This document shows positions 24,277 to 36,297 of a stretch of DNA of 64,000 nt, piece after piece. The notes under the pieces were generated by a model. It was not told where the DNA came from, searched no databases, and saw only the letters and a program-made list of their open reading frames with translations. Positions within the stretch are counted from its first letter, which is position 1; the number at the start of each line of letters is the position of its first letter. The stretch spans positions 153,037,947 to 153,101,946 of the forward strand of contig CM056573.1 of assembly GCA_029721435.1 (NCBI GenBank), in the 5' to 3' direction. The translations under genes and the position numbers were made by a program. This DNA comes from Gymnothorax reevesii. Its lineage: Eukaryota; Chordata; Actinopteri; Anguilliformes; Muraenidae.

Positions 24277-25426
24277 TCGAAGTGGAAGAGCATTCGTGAT
24301 AACCTGAGATCTTTTTATCTAGATGCAAGAAGCATGAAAAATTAATTTCCAGAACTTGGGGTCATGATGATTAGTGAGGGCTATGACATAGTTGGGATTA
24401 CAGAGACATGGCTTGGTGAAGAGGATGGAGATGAACATAATAGGAGGCGGTGTAGCACTCTATGTGAACGAAAACATAAATGTGCAGAAAATTCCTGAAA
24501 TTGAACATTCCTTGCCCTGTGAAGATATCTGGGTCAGGCTCATTGGCAAACATGAGGCAGGTTTAAACATAGGAGTATGCTATTGACCACCAGCGTTGGA
24601 CACTACAGTCAATGAAATGCTCTTTAAGAGGATTACACAAGCTTGAGGAGGAGAAGGGTCTATTATTACAACAGACTTAAATTATCCTGGTATCGATTGG
24701 GTAATGGTGAAAGGACAGTGTAGGGCGGAGGAACAATTTCTAGATGTTATAAATGATAATTTTTTGGTGCAGTATGTTAATAAACCTACAAGAGAGAAGG
24801 CAATTTTAGACTTAGTGCTCTGTAATGACCCAGATAGAATTAGCAATGTTGAGGTACTGGAGCCACTTGGGACAAGTGACCACTCTACTGTTAACTTTGA
24901 TGTTTCATGGGAAGTTAAAAGGGTGTCTTCAAAAACAAAAAATTTCCATTTTAGGCGAGCAAACATTGACAGGATGCGCTCATATCTAAGTGAAATAAAA
25001 CGGGAGACACTCCTGGACTGTGAGTTTGTAAATGAGATGTGGGAAAGATTTAAGGGGGTTTTACTTGATTCACAATGCAAATTCATTACAAAGGTGTCCA
25101 AAAGTAAGCTGAAAAACCAGAATCCTCAGTGGATGACCACAGCTATTCGAAGGAGTTTGAGGGAAAAGAGGAATCTTTATAAGATGTACATAGAGGATAA
25201 CAATGAGAACTCTAAGGCTGAATACTACTAAATGTGGGCTGTGGTCAAAAAAGAGCTGAGGAATGCTAGAAGACTGTATGAAAGACAAATTGCAGAGGGT
25301 GCAAAAACTGACCGAAAGTGCTTCTTTTAGTACTGTAGCAGAAAAAGGAAAGTCAAAGAGCAGGTTAAGTGCATAAAGAATAAATATGGATCACTGCTAT
25401 ATGAGAACAAGGATATTGTGGATACC

Positions 25427-26722
25427 TTAAAGGGATAGTTTGCCTTTTTTGAAGTGGGGTTGTATGAGCTACAAATTGCCACTACTTACATTAGATGCAC
25501 TAGAAAGCTCTCTGATCTCCTCCAGGTAGCCGCACCAGGGCATAGTGCTGGGTGGAAATTTCAGCGATACACTGTTGTGAACGGAAACACAGAAACAGCG
25601 TATTTTCGCGGCTTAAAAGAGGTCCTATCTGAAGATACTGCACAATTTCAATTTTACACGATATTTAAAAAAATTACGGCCCTTTAGCTGCTCGGAAAAA
25701 AGCACAGTTGCTCTTGAAGTAACCAAGGCGCATCGTAGTTCACTGCGCGCAGTAGCGATCAGCTGTTTGGGTCAGACTCTGTGCGGTTTGCAGCAGAGCC
25801 GGATTTTCAATGGCATAGAATCACGTCTCAAATTTTTTTAAAAACCTACAATAACCAGCACAGCAGATACACAGTATGTGGCTGCGTAGACCCGATGCAA
25901 TACCACTTTGTGCTGCAATGTTACATTAGACTTTTTCTCTGGTGTTTCACTCTTCTTCATGATGCTTGGGTACAACAGTGCTCTTCAGTGTGCACTGTTG
26001 AGATTTCCCTGAATGTAGCCAAACAAAATCCTCTTTGCAGAAATGAATACTGGAAACACGGAGTTCTTTTAGGGATACGGGTGGCGTATCAATATCCGTG
26101 TTGAGGCAACCAGCCACTGCTACAAGTCCAAAATTCCGCAGAGGAATGCGGTGGAAACTGTAAGTGCACCAGGATACAGCTTTGATTTCAAGTTCAAGAA
26201 AGTGACACACAAGGACCATTTTCGAAATATTTGCACAAATTAAATGGCCGTCCGACCTTGCAACCGCAGTTACGCCGCTTGCACACTGGACACAAAACAA
26301 GTTTTTCGCACACTGATTACATTCAAAGTCAATGCGAAGACATGAATTCACACATTTGTGCAAGCAGCTTTACTGTGACCCAAACAGCTGATCACTACAG
26401 CGTGCATTGAACGCGCTGGAATACTTCAGTTGGTTAGTTCAAGAGCAACTGTGTTTTTTTCATAAAGTGCTGTTATTTTTTTAAATATAGCGTAAAATTG
26501 AAAATTTGTATTATTCTCAGGTAGGACCTCTTTTAGGCCGCAAAAATGCGCTGTTTCTGTATTTCCATTCACAACAGTGTATTGCCTAAATTTCCACCCT
26601 GCACTATGCCCTGGTGCGGCTACCTGGAGGTGATCAGAGAGCTTTCTGCTGCATCTAATGTAAGTAGTGGCAATTTGTAGCTCATACAACCCCACTTCAA
26701 AAAAAGTGAACTATCCCTTTAA
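25427..26722 (-). mobile_element. Kolobok-like foldback element with TTAA target duplication
   Basis: The element is flanked by TTAA on both sides (25427-25430 and 26719-26722) and starts AGGGATAGTT, ending in its inverse ACTATCCCT. Terminal inverted repeats are very long, about 340 bp (25431-25774 against 26375-26718), diverged. Removing the 1288-bp body and one TTAA restores the CR1 frame as DTLNSYF, so the insertion is certain. TTAA duplications with a THAP-like ORF fit the Kolobok superfamily; piggyBac also uses TTAA but lacks a THAP domain. The short middle cannot hold a full transposase, so it is non-autonomous. Confidence 0.8.
25947..26363 (-). pseudogene. THAP-like zinc-finger fragment inside the TTAA element
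   Basis: A 138-codon frame is open. From residue about 65 it reads SWCTYSFHRIP, then TDIDTPPVSLKELRVSSIHF, CKEDF and LKSTVVPKHH. This layout (Cys, S-F-H-R-I/F-P, then R-V-C-S-x-H-F, then a -VP- motif) is that of THAP domains, which bind DNA in Kolobok- and P-type transposases and in host proteins. In this copy the third zinc ligand appears as Ser (RVSSIH rather than RVCSIH). The N-terminal 60 residues are not recognisable. It is probably not a functional protein. Confidence 0.6.
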
Positions 26723-27855
26723 ACAGTTACTTTGTTTAGAATTTTACCTCAGAACGGGTTTTTATTTGGCCAGAGGGCATGTCCAATGCTCAAGATTATT
26801 TAGCGGAAATTGAGGTTGGGGATAACCAAGTATCAGATAAGTTGCATAAACTAAAGGCAGATAAGGCAGTGGGTCCTGATGGCTTATATCCCAGAGTGCT
26901 CAGGGAAGTTAGTGAGATCATCTTTAAGCCGCTATCCGCCATCTTCAGACGGTCTTTAGAAACTGGAGAAATACCAAATGATTGGAAACAGGGCAATATA
27001 TTACCAATATATAAGAAAGGGGACCGTACTGAGCCGGGAAATTACAGGCCAGTCAGTTTAACTTGCATTGCAAAATACTGGAATCTATCATAAAAGATGA
27101 GCTGGACTTATTTTTTGAACGTAATAATATCTTGAGGGATAGCCAACATGGTTTCTGTAAGGGAAGGTCATGCCTGACAAACCCTCTGGAATTTTTCTAA
27201 GAGTTCACCAAGACTTATGACCAGAGCAAGGCTTATGACATCATATACTTGGATTTTCAGAAAGCATTTGATACAGTACCACAGTGGTATCACAGTGGTC
27301 AGTGGTATCTCAACTGAGCTAGGTATGGTGGGTAGTGGCGTCCCCCAGGGATCAGTATGGGGACCCCTGCTGTTCCTCATCTACATCTACATTCCTTGAT
27401 AGGAATATTGAGAGCAAATTAGTTAAATTTGCAGATGATACCAAATTGGGAGGTTTGGCAAATAGTTTAGAGTCCACTAAAGTGATTCAGGATGATTTGG
27501 ATAGAATCCAGAATTGGGCAGGAATGTGGCTAATGAAATTTAATGTTGCGAAATGTAAAGTTGGACATGTAGGTAATAATAACATTAGACAGGATTACTT
27601 CGTGGGAGGTTTAAAACTGGAATGTGCTCCACACGAAAAAGATCTGGGAGTGATTATTGACCTAACCCTCACAGGCTCTAGGCATTGTGCCGTAGCAGTT
27701 AAAAAAGCCAGTCGGATGCTGGGATACATTGCCAAAAGAATTGAGGATAGTATAGAGGAGAGCCACTAAGCTAATTCCAGGTATAAAAGATGAAAGCTAT
27801 GAGAAGAGGCTGAAGATCCTTAATCTCTTTAGTCTTAGGAAAAGGAGACTTAAGT

Positions 27856-28570
27856 TATGTGTTTCTTGTAAATCTATTTTTTTAAGTTTTGCATCCATTT
27901 CCAATGCAGTACTTACTGTAAATGGCAATTAATTGACTCTTTGACATCACTTTGGTGAGCCATTCGAGTCAATTTGAATGATCTCAATTCTTTAATTTAC
28001 ACCATGGCTGGGAAACTGTGGACAGTCAAGCACTTGACAGATCAGGCACCCCCAAACTTTTGGTCAATCAAGTATCCGCAAGGACCAATAAATATCATCT
28101 TCATCATCATCATCATCATCATCATCATCTTCCCAGTGATGGAAAAATGACAAAGCTGTCACGTGGCAAGAGCACAGAGGTGTATGCACGCTTGCAACAT
28201 TCCAAGGGTGTGTTTCTACTCATTTTCGTCAAGTTCTCTCCTCATAAGCCATCTAATAGTGATGTTTATCAACTGTCTTTGAGCGGCTTTTGCTTTCCCA
28301 TTCTTTGAAAGACCAGATTTTGTGAACAGACCCAGATAGACATCATTATATTTTGCCCTGGTGACAAAAATCTTTACTTTACCTTTTTTGACCTGAAATG
28401 GCATTTAAATGTGTGAAAGACTCAATTTTGCATATTGGCATCTTGTCAAGAGGCATTATACACTTTGATAACAATTACACAACACAAGCATTCATAATTT
28501 GTATATTGGCATAGAAATTCGGTTGGTGTGTTTTCAATGTTGGTCAGTGTATTAAAAAGTGATATATACC
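27856..28570. other. end of intron 1, simple repeats only
   Basis: Non-coding. A CAT/ATC trinucleotide run lies near 28098-28127. Confidence 0.5.

Positions 28571-28618
<48 letters not shown>
28571..28618. repeat. (TA)n microsatellite
   Basis: About 24 uninterrupted TA units, 95 bp upstream of exon 2. The run is perfectly self-complementary. Confidence 0.95.
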
Positions 28619-28621
<3 letters not shown>

Positions 28622-28712
28622 AGGTGAAGTGCTACCTTGGAAGGGGATAGGGTTGTAAATGCAACTATATAATTCTTGCATTTAAAAATAACTATCTTCA
28701 AATATATTTCAG

Positions 28713-28832
28713 TATACTCATTGGATTGTTTCATGTGCATTCCTGTGGGGACTGAACCATGTACGCCGCAGCAAACAACATGTCCTGCCAGCCAAACAAA
28801 ATGTGCAAGTTTCACGGCTGTGGTTTTCGCAG
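28713..28832 (+). CDS. Ly6/uPAR-family gene, exon 2 (first half of LU domain 1)
   Basis: The exon follows a 'tatatttcag' acceptor and ends before 'gtaaaa'; its 120 bases keep phase 1. Joined to exon 1 it reads V-YSLDCFMCIPVGTEPC-TPQQTTC-PASQTKC, then ASFTAVVFAG. The start C-x2-C followed by three more cysteines is the N-terminal half of the three-finger LU (Ly6/uPAR) fold, held by disulphides. The domain is extracellular, so the product is secreted or membrane-anchored. The spacing is close to fish uPAR-like and phospholipase A2 inhibitor gamma-like proteins. Confidence 0.88.
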
Positions 28833-29179
28833 GTAAAATAAATCTATTCATTAACATTTTGATTTATTGCTCAAAGTGCCTGGGAACTGGTATAATCAAT
28901 TATCTCATATCTTTTTTTTTTAATCAAGGGGGTGCACAGGGTACATACTACACAAAGTTGAAGTTGATGACTGCCTTTTCCCAAAATAGAAATACAAATC
29001 TAAAGATTTTCCATTCCCAGATACTGAATATAAATTGGCCACCATCACATCCTAAGAAAATGGCAAATTGAGTAATCCATATATTGGTTGGGAGCTCAAC
29101 CAATCGCAGAGTTTGAATGAATCACCTCTTCTCCCTGAACCTTTCAGATTAGTCTATTCAGCATATTTTATGCATTTTA
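28833..29179. other. start of intron 2, nothing recognised
   Basis: AT-rich intronic DNA. Confidence 0.5.
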
Positions 29180-29899
29180 TGGCCCAGTCACACAGCCGAT
29201 CACGCACGAATCACTCACAAATCACTCACAGATTGGGTTTGTACGTGCTTGTGCGTTGAGAAATTGACCAATTTTTCGGGGTGTCGGGGGGTAGAAATCT
29301 CTGACGAATCACGCATGAATCACGCATGAACCACGCATGTATCACTTACAATCACTGATGAATCACTGACATATCGCGCACGTCGACGCATACTAGCAAA
29401 AAGGTGCAGTATTCCAGAAACATTCGACGTACGCCCGACGCATGAATCACCGATGGAGCACCTCCAAACACGAACGCTTCACGTATTGTCAGTGGATGTC
29501 AGTGGAATGAACGTGATACATGCACGTTTCATGCGTGATATGAACGTGGGGCATCAGTGGACAGACGTGGACGTGCGCGGGTTCAAACCAGTTCTGCTGC
29601 ATAAGCACTGACGGCCGACGAGTGTCCCACGCATAGTCACGCATACTCGACGCATAAACTACACATGCCGACTCATGAATTACGCACACCAACGCACAGT
29701 TGGGCGTCGGAAAAATTTTGAACCGTTCAAAACTCAAAATCACGCACAAACCGCCTTCGACGCACATCCACTTACAATCACTGACAGTCCACGTTCGTTC
29801 CACCTACGAATTACGCATACGACGTACGCTCCGCGCAGAAATGAAAATCTGTGCGTAATTCGTGCGTAATTCATGCGTTTTCGCTGTGTGACTGGGCCA
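29180..29899. mobile_element. PIF/Harbinger-like MITE, 720 bp
   Basis: Perfect 17-bp terminal inverted repeats TGGCCCAGTCACACAGC at the left are mirrored by GCTGTGTGACTGGGCCA at the right. The element is flanked by TTA on both sides (29177-29179 and 29900-29902), the 3-bp TWA target duplication of PIF/Harbinger. There is no transposase. The interior is CpG-rich and made almost wholly of degenerate words such as 'acgcatgaatcac', 'aatcactgac' and 'acgtacgc', quite unlike the AT-rich DNA around it. Confidence 0.85.
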
Positions 29900-29902
29900 T
29901 TA

Positions 29903-30228
29903 GATAAATGCAATTTTTTTTTCTCCATTCAAACGTTGGTCGATGCTTCAGAACAAAGTCGATCTGGAAATGTGATAGCAATTTTGAAGATTTTCTTTGT
30001 AAGCCCAGTGACTTTAAGATTTTGCCAGATTTGTATATGAGGAGTTTTATCCAAGGCACTAGAGATTGTGCTCTGGATAAATAAATACTGGAATTCGTGA
30101 CTTCAGGGAGTGCAAAAACTTCATTGAGCTCGGCCTGCGTTTGTGTGTGCCTTCAAATATATGGAATCATTGTTTTAGTCACAATTTTAGATCACACTTT
30201 TCATTGTTTTAGTTTTATATGCCACCAC
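29903..30228. other. intronic DNA, nothing recognised
   Basis: Non-coding. The four bases CCAC at 30225-30228 are the left target duplication of the LTR element. Confidence 0.5.
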
Positions 30229-31859
30229 TGTAAAACCCCAAAAAAGCAATGACCAAACGGCGGATATTGCCCGGGTTGAAGGCCTTACGTGTTCTTTTAG
30301 TCTAACTTTAATTAGAGCATTCTTCTGGCTGGTGTGAATCACAATATAATGGATATTTTTTCACCGTCCGAGGACGGGGCATGAAAGCGCAATGGTTACG
30401 ATTTATCTGACTCCATATAACAGTTAGAATACAAAATTTAGCTATAATCCTCGTTAAAAATCTGGCTCCAAATTAGAATTAGAATTGATAATTTTGAAAC
30501 AGCATGCGTGAATCTCAGGGCAGTTACGCACCCAAACTCTGTCTGCGAAAACCATTGTCACTAAGCAGAACACCCCCTAGGGTTAAAATAGGCGTCTCTG
30601 CCTGGTCTAATTCGACGATAAATCCATTGGATAGAGGAGACTGGCACGGTAGCAACATCAGGCAAATAGCTCTGAGTATGAACGTACCACGAACCTAGGT
30701 TTATGTATATCAAAGGGCCCCTTAGAAAGATTAACCAATAGCTAAATCTTAAGAGCCGGTAATTTCATAACCCCTTAATATGTAGAACCCAATCTCAATC
30801 TAACTTAGAAGTATCGCTACCTACACATGTCTTGGTAGGAGTCTCCCCTTAAGTCCCAATCGCAACAAGGCCAGAAAGAATTTACAATGAGAACACGCAG
30901 GCTGGAAAAGGAATAACAATAATTTAATTCACCAGGTAGGCACAACTTGAATCAAACAAATCAATGATAAGCCAATTACCGTTACATATAATTTAGAAGG
31001 ATTTAGAGTATTTTCATACCTGGAAAAGATGAATGACCACACGGAGCTAAAATCGCTCCACGTGGTCGGGGAGAACTCACATGTTCCCCCGCTCCGGAAC
31101 AAGGCAGCACGTGACCTCTCCCCGCTTACCTATTCGCACGTCAGAAGTTGACAGAAAAGAGACAGGACAGGATAGACCCAAGAAGAGAAGAGAAGAGAAG
31201 AGAAACCAAGAAAGAAGAGCCCGCCCCCTCAGGATCTCGTACCTTTAAAGACTCCAAACCACGCCTCCGAAAAAGGTAGAGGGAAGGTCGGCCGAATCAG
31301 AGTTTTACTGGCCTAGGTGATAAGATAATTTGCACAGGGAGACTAGGGTAGTTGCTTGAATGAATCTTACAAACGAACCATAATTCCAAGGGAAATGAAA
31401 CATGTTCCATTCAACTCCTTGGACTCCCCCGAGAGTAAAGAGACCAAACATGATATGAATATGTATTAAAATGATGCAGTTGTCATGGAAAAGCCTTAAG
31501 ATGGAATATTATAGCCCAATTGCGTTATCAACATATAACAGGTTCCTTCCTAGGATATTGAACAGAAATATATTATGAATTTGATGGAGGTTAAGATCGT
31601 TTTAAGCAGCTTAAAAGTAACTGATCCTGACTTTATTTGAGAAGAGGTCGGTGAGTTTCAGAGGGCCAGAGCACATGGCTCCAAACCCCCTGCTGGGCAG
31701 AACAAAGGAGATTCGAGGCAGGCAACAGAGCATCCAGGTCGTATAAGTTTGCTGTTAAATCAACCAAATTTTACACATGGAATGTGCCTGTGTTCCAACA
31801 ATATGAATTGACACGTATTTTGAGTAAAATCCAGCCAAATCAAACTTTCAGGTTCTACA
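30229..31859 (-). repeat. LTR (left copy; 3' LTR in element sense)
   Basis: On the reverse strand it begins TGTAGAACC and ends GGTTTTACA, the canonical TG...CA. It is 1631 bp, as is the right copy. Read line by line, I saw only one mismatch (G at about 30971 against A at about 37040). A purine-rich stretch of AGAAG units lies near 31182-31215. The 64-codon ORF near 30504 recurs in the other LTR and has no recognisable feature. Confidence 0.9.
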
Positions 31860-34800
31860 AATCCACCCCCTGGCCCCAGGGGACACAAATCCACCCATGG
31901 GGCCACAAAGGATTATTTGAATGGTTGATAGATTAAAAACGCGAGTATTAAGTATATTTAAAACTATAGAAGAAATTTGATTCCAGATTTGAGTGTGATT
32001 GAGTTTTTCATGACAGTTGCATCACTTAATAAAAATGGATTGTTTCCGTTTAAAGCAATGTAATTGAAAATTTAGAGAAGTGTGGTTTGGGACCCCAAAA
32101 GAAAGAGATACCACCGGGGAATTTAACATAAAACATGGAAAAATTGGCACAAGACAAGAACGAAACATTTTAATTAAAAGTAATATCTAGGTTTGTTCTA
32201 TGAGTCTATGTTCTGAAATTAGTTGATGTACTAACCGAATCAATTTTATTCTGCCAAATAAATGAAAATGTGAAAAGTACTTGTTCCTAAAATCATGAAC
32301 AATAGAGATCGCAGAACAAACCAGCACATAAACCAAAAACTTTCCCATTCTTGACTAGGGAAAGCAAAAAGATTATATGCGCTGCTAAAACTAAGTAACC
32401 ATCCAATTAGAAAAACCCAGTGGGAAAAAATCCAATGGAGGTTACAATATCAAATCATTAACGGGTCTTGATTAAAGTGCCATGTAAACGTACACAGTTA
32501 CAGACAAAGAACAATGAATATTTACAAGAGATAAAGTAGGAAATGCGGTGAAATGAGAACTTGCGAATCATAAAGACAATCAGCAATTTTGTTACATGAT
32601 ATGATCTTGCAAACAACTGAGAGAGTGGGATTGACACACATAATAGGCTGCTCAGAAGCAGTTTTGAAGAATTTCCGATAAAATTATGAAAAATATTATA
32701 AAGAATTAGGCTAATCTGGATCATGGCATATGTAGTTTTACCTTACTTTTATGAACATAAGGCACACCATCTTTGGCCTTCAATGCAAGGAACCTATATA
32801 CTACAATCCAATTAATTGCCAAATTATGAAATAGAATTTAATTGATTCCTCGCAACCCATTTTTGTATCAACTCGCACTCTTTACAAGTAAGTCACAAAT
32901 CAACCACAAACTCAACTACAGTTTGTCCATATGAAAATGTCCTATATACTGTTCCGTTGTGAAGATGTAGTCCGAATTTTCAGCGGCCGCTCGCGGTGGT
33001 GCACATGTCAGTTGAGATTAGGAGTGTGTGTCCTTTCAGTTGAGCAGAGGAGGAATGGGCTGTGTTTTGTCCGTGATGAAGATCCTGATATCAAAGTTAG
33101 TCGAAAGCATTATGGAGTTTGTTCCTTAGGTGAGTCTGGCCAAGTCCGGTCCTTGAATCTTTGGTGCCTGTATAGAGAAACTTAGAGAAGCATCCCGCCA
33201 CATACACAAGATCAAAACACGACATGACCAAAGCAATGTTATTACTCCACCTGTAAGAATCAGAAAATGTTAGTTAATTGAAAACATTTGGGTGTGAGGG
33301 GCTCAGTGCGAGTTGAACTCTCCCTGAGCCAGCAAACGGTCCTGTAGGGAAGCAATAGATAAGTTAGACCCAATGCCTGTAGTCACCCCCCAATTCACGT
33401 CTCCCCCATCTGTGCAACCTTACGATGCTTCAAGGAGAACAGTGACTGAGGTGGTGTGAGTGACACCAGAAATCCCATCACCCCTGCTTCCAGAGAGAAA
33501 AAACAGATGTAGTTAATACCACAATTTTAGATGAAACAATGCTTTATGGCCTTCCTTTCACACCAGGACGAACCACAGACAAACATGGGGAAGAGCAAAT
33601 GGTGTTGATAAGGGTACCCTTGTTTGTGCGCGTGTGGGCGTGGGTGTGTGTGTATGGGTGTGTAGGTGTGGGCGCGCGCGTGTGTAGGGGTGTGAATGAC
33701 GGCTGCAAAGTGGGTCTGAGGGGGCCTGTTACCAAGAGCGGGTGTTTTATGGCCCTGCAATAGGGATGTTCGTCCACCCCCTGATGCTCTCGGGTGTGAA
33801 GACTGTAAAAGAAAGAGCTATGCAGGGTGACTGTCTGCATAGTTAAGCCTGAAATGGTTGAAAAACAAAAAAAAGAAATCAAATCATGCGTTTTGTCAGA
33901 ACGCAGGCCCAAACTTTACGTCCACTATGCTCTTGTTGAACATAGCTGGCTCTGAAAAAGAGTGAAGGGGATCAGAGAGAAGGCAGAAGTAGAGGAAAGG
34001 CATGCTATAAAGAAAAAGTAATTAATAGAAATATACCAATCATTGCCAAAAGTGACCAAAATCACCTGGTTCCAATACCTTGGGATAAATGTAAATTAAA
34101 TAAAATTTTAACGGGAGGAAAATGCATCTCCCAAAAGATAATACATTGTAAGCAATTGAAAATTCAATTACCTACTTCAGTAAGGCTATAAATTGCTCTT
34201 CCAGTGAAGGCAGACAATATAGACTTAAAGTCCCATTAGGTATTTAAAATGTTATTTGATACACAGAGGCAATGACGATATACAAATGGTCAAAAAATAT
34301 TACTTTAGAGCAATGCATTTGGTGGTTCGTTGGATCCACACAAAACGCAATCAAATTAACCGGTTACTTCAAACATAAGGTTAGAAGGCAAGTAAGCTTG
34401 TTAGTGGAAAAGCCACTCTCAAGATGGCGGTCACAGGCAGGCACTTGATTGTACCACATGCAGCATAACACTGGTTCCGCCCTCCTTTCGGAAGGAAGGT
34501 CGGAAGTCAACATTAAACCGCGGCAGTCATTGGCCGATTTGAAGGGCGCCATTTTGCTCGTATTCAGAGTGAGGACTGTGTCAACCAACCAGCTAACAGG
34601 CTACGGGTCACGCCACCCTATTACACGGATTGGCATGGGGGCTGTACCAGCCAACCAGCTCACCGGCGAATAGTCACGTGACCCCGTGGGCCGGCTAGGA
34701 CTTCCCCCTCTGAGGAAGAACCAGCCCACATGCAAACTCGACCAATGGCGACTCCCAGATGAAACCACGTCATATTCCCCAGGAATTCGAGCCAAAATGG

Positions 34801-36297
34801 CGGGCCGTTCAACTTGATAACCCTTTGTGCAAAGGCAATATGGCAGCTTCAATGTATACTATAGAGAAGCTCAAATTTAAAGCGAATTTCAAAGCTGCCA
34901 TTTCAAATGCTCAATTTGGCGTAAATTGCAAAAATATTCAACATCTCCAATGATAAGCCCCTGCGTCGCTATGCTTAACAAAAATGCCCAAACCGCCTAG
35001 CCCAGTAGCATAAGCACAAACACTCGGCGACCTGAAAAATCGACGTGTCACAGCACAACAAGCTTTAGCTCACACGGAAGCTGCTGAATATCTTGTTTGC
35101 GGAAAGCCGCATTACAAACCTATTCAAGAATTAAATCTATTCACTGTCCGTGTCCCGAAAGACTGCCGGCATGAAAACTTATCGAATTTACTTAACTTCA
35201 AAAGCCCACATGGTGCAGACTGCAACCTAATTTAGACTTTGAATCCGAATTACAATTTTCGGAATGCCGTTTGTCGCTCTCAAGGCGCTAGTCAAAGGAG
35301 CGCACCCACGGGGCAGTGAAACCGTATTAACTTTGCGCAAAGTTTATCAAGACAAGAGAATGGAAAACATTCGCCAACTCAGCCGAACTAATGAGCGAGT
35401 TAAAGCACTAACAAACATACTTGCCACTACCACGCGATTATTACGAGAAAAATGCGGAAAATCAATGGTATTTCGAAGCTCACTTCGCTTCCCCTACAAA
35501 CAAGATTCATTCAAACAATAACTTCCAATATTGGGTCAAGATTACCTGAAAAATTCCCGCAGGACCTTGCACCAAATCCATCAAATATATACACAACCGC
35601 CGATTGCTTTCAGTACACCTACGTAAACCTTCAAACGCAATATAGTTACACCACTTTCCGGTAGAAGTCAAGAGTATTCAACCCCTTCGGTGGCAAGCTC
35701 AATCTCCGCCATCGCGCAGCAACGAAACGCGTCCACCCAAGGATGCCGAAAACTCCGACTGCACACAGAAATCCAATCACTTCCAACTTGCCATGAAACC
35801 TCCTACTTAAAGCACGAAAATACCAAATGGCCCAAATGATTCTGAAGACACAGCAGTCAAGAGATAACGGAAAACAACGTAGTTTATACAAACATTTCCT
35901 CTATTTTCACTTCATTCTCTGATCCCGGAAAGATAAAATTAAAACATGTGTCTGGTTTCTACGGTCCCAGGCCTATCGGGGATATCTCGATCCCTTAGCA
36001 TCGGTCTTTTATGCGGTGAATTTTAACGAAGCAAAAACACAGCATTACTTACCGAATTCGGATGACTGGTAGAGCCGTCCGGATCGCACAAACCAGGATC
36101 ACTTCGGATGTAGATTCACACATCAGCCAGCGGAAGGCAGAACACCTCAGAACGCGTTTGAAAACAGAACCATGCACTCACGATCATAGGCTTCGCCAGT
36201 ATGATACGCAAGCCATTGCGCCGCAAGATGCAAAGGTTCTCAAAACGACAAATTACACTTTTAATAATAATTAGACTATTTACGCGGGGTCACCAGC
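31860..36297 (-). other. interior of the LTR element, no coding capacity seen
   Basis: Ends carry the primer-binding site (about 36278-36295, reverse strand) and the purine tract (about 31860-31875). Between them both strands were scanned through the translated ORFs: all are short (at most 122 codons) and lack retroviral-type motifs. A GT-rich stretch lies at about 33625-33695. A paired phrase 'accaacca gctaacagg / ccaaccagctcaccgg' lies at 34578-34670. The origin of this 4.4 kb is unknown; it may be captured or highly derived sequence. Confidence 0.7.

Larger units (their letters stand above)
23795..27855 (+). mobile_element. CR1-type LINE, plus strand, split by a TTAA element
   Basis: The copy starts inside ORF1 (esterase domain), runs through the endonuclease and into the reverse transcriptase, and ends truncated near 27855 within the RT C-terminal region. 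It is interrupted at 25427-26722 by a foldback DNA element. The protein words match those of the minus-strand CR1 at 13380-16365, so both are from one family. It lies in intron 1 of the Ly6/uPAR gene, in the same orientation. Confidence 0.9.
24300..27855 (+). pseudogene. CR1 ORF2 (endonuclease-reverse transcriptase) fossil
   Basis: Endonuclease: VGITETWLGEEDGDE near 24390, GGGVALYVNENINVQ, and LEPLGTSDHSTVNFD at about 24858-24905. Linker: NEMWERFKGVLLDSQCKF. After the TTAA insertion the RT resumes: LHKLKADKAVGPDGL, NDWKQGNILPIYKKGD, NYRPVSLTC, GVPQGSVWGPLLF, KFADDTKLGGLANS (FADD active site) and GLKLECAPHEKDLGVIIDL. There are stops, a frameshift near 27350 and a deletion near 27285, where the text jumps from FDTVP. 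The longest open piece is 175 codons (24704-25231). Confidence 0.9.

Noticed and set aside
23652..24293. 213-codon minus-strand ORF, the longest in the window
   Set aside because: It lies exactly antisense to the CR1 ORF1 esterase and has no recognisable motif; it is a shadow frame.
25427..26722. piggyBac transposon
   Set aside because: TTAA duplication fits, but the very long inverted repeats and the THAP-like frame fit Kolobok better; no piggyBac motif was seen.
28571..28618. TA run as a possible hairpin or attachment signal
   Set aside because: It is an ordinary dinucleotide microsatellite.
33544..33912. 122-codon minus-strand ORF in the LTR element, with a His/Thr/Pro-rich run
   Set aside because: The run comes from a GT/AC-rich simple stretch; no gag-like or other motif is visible.
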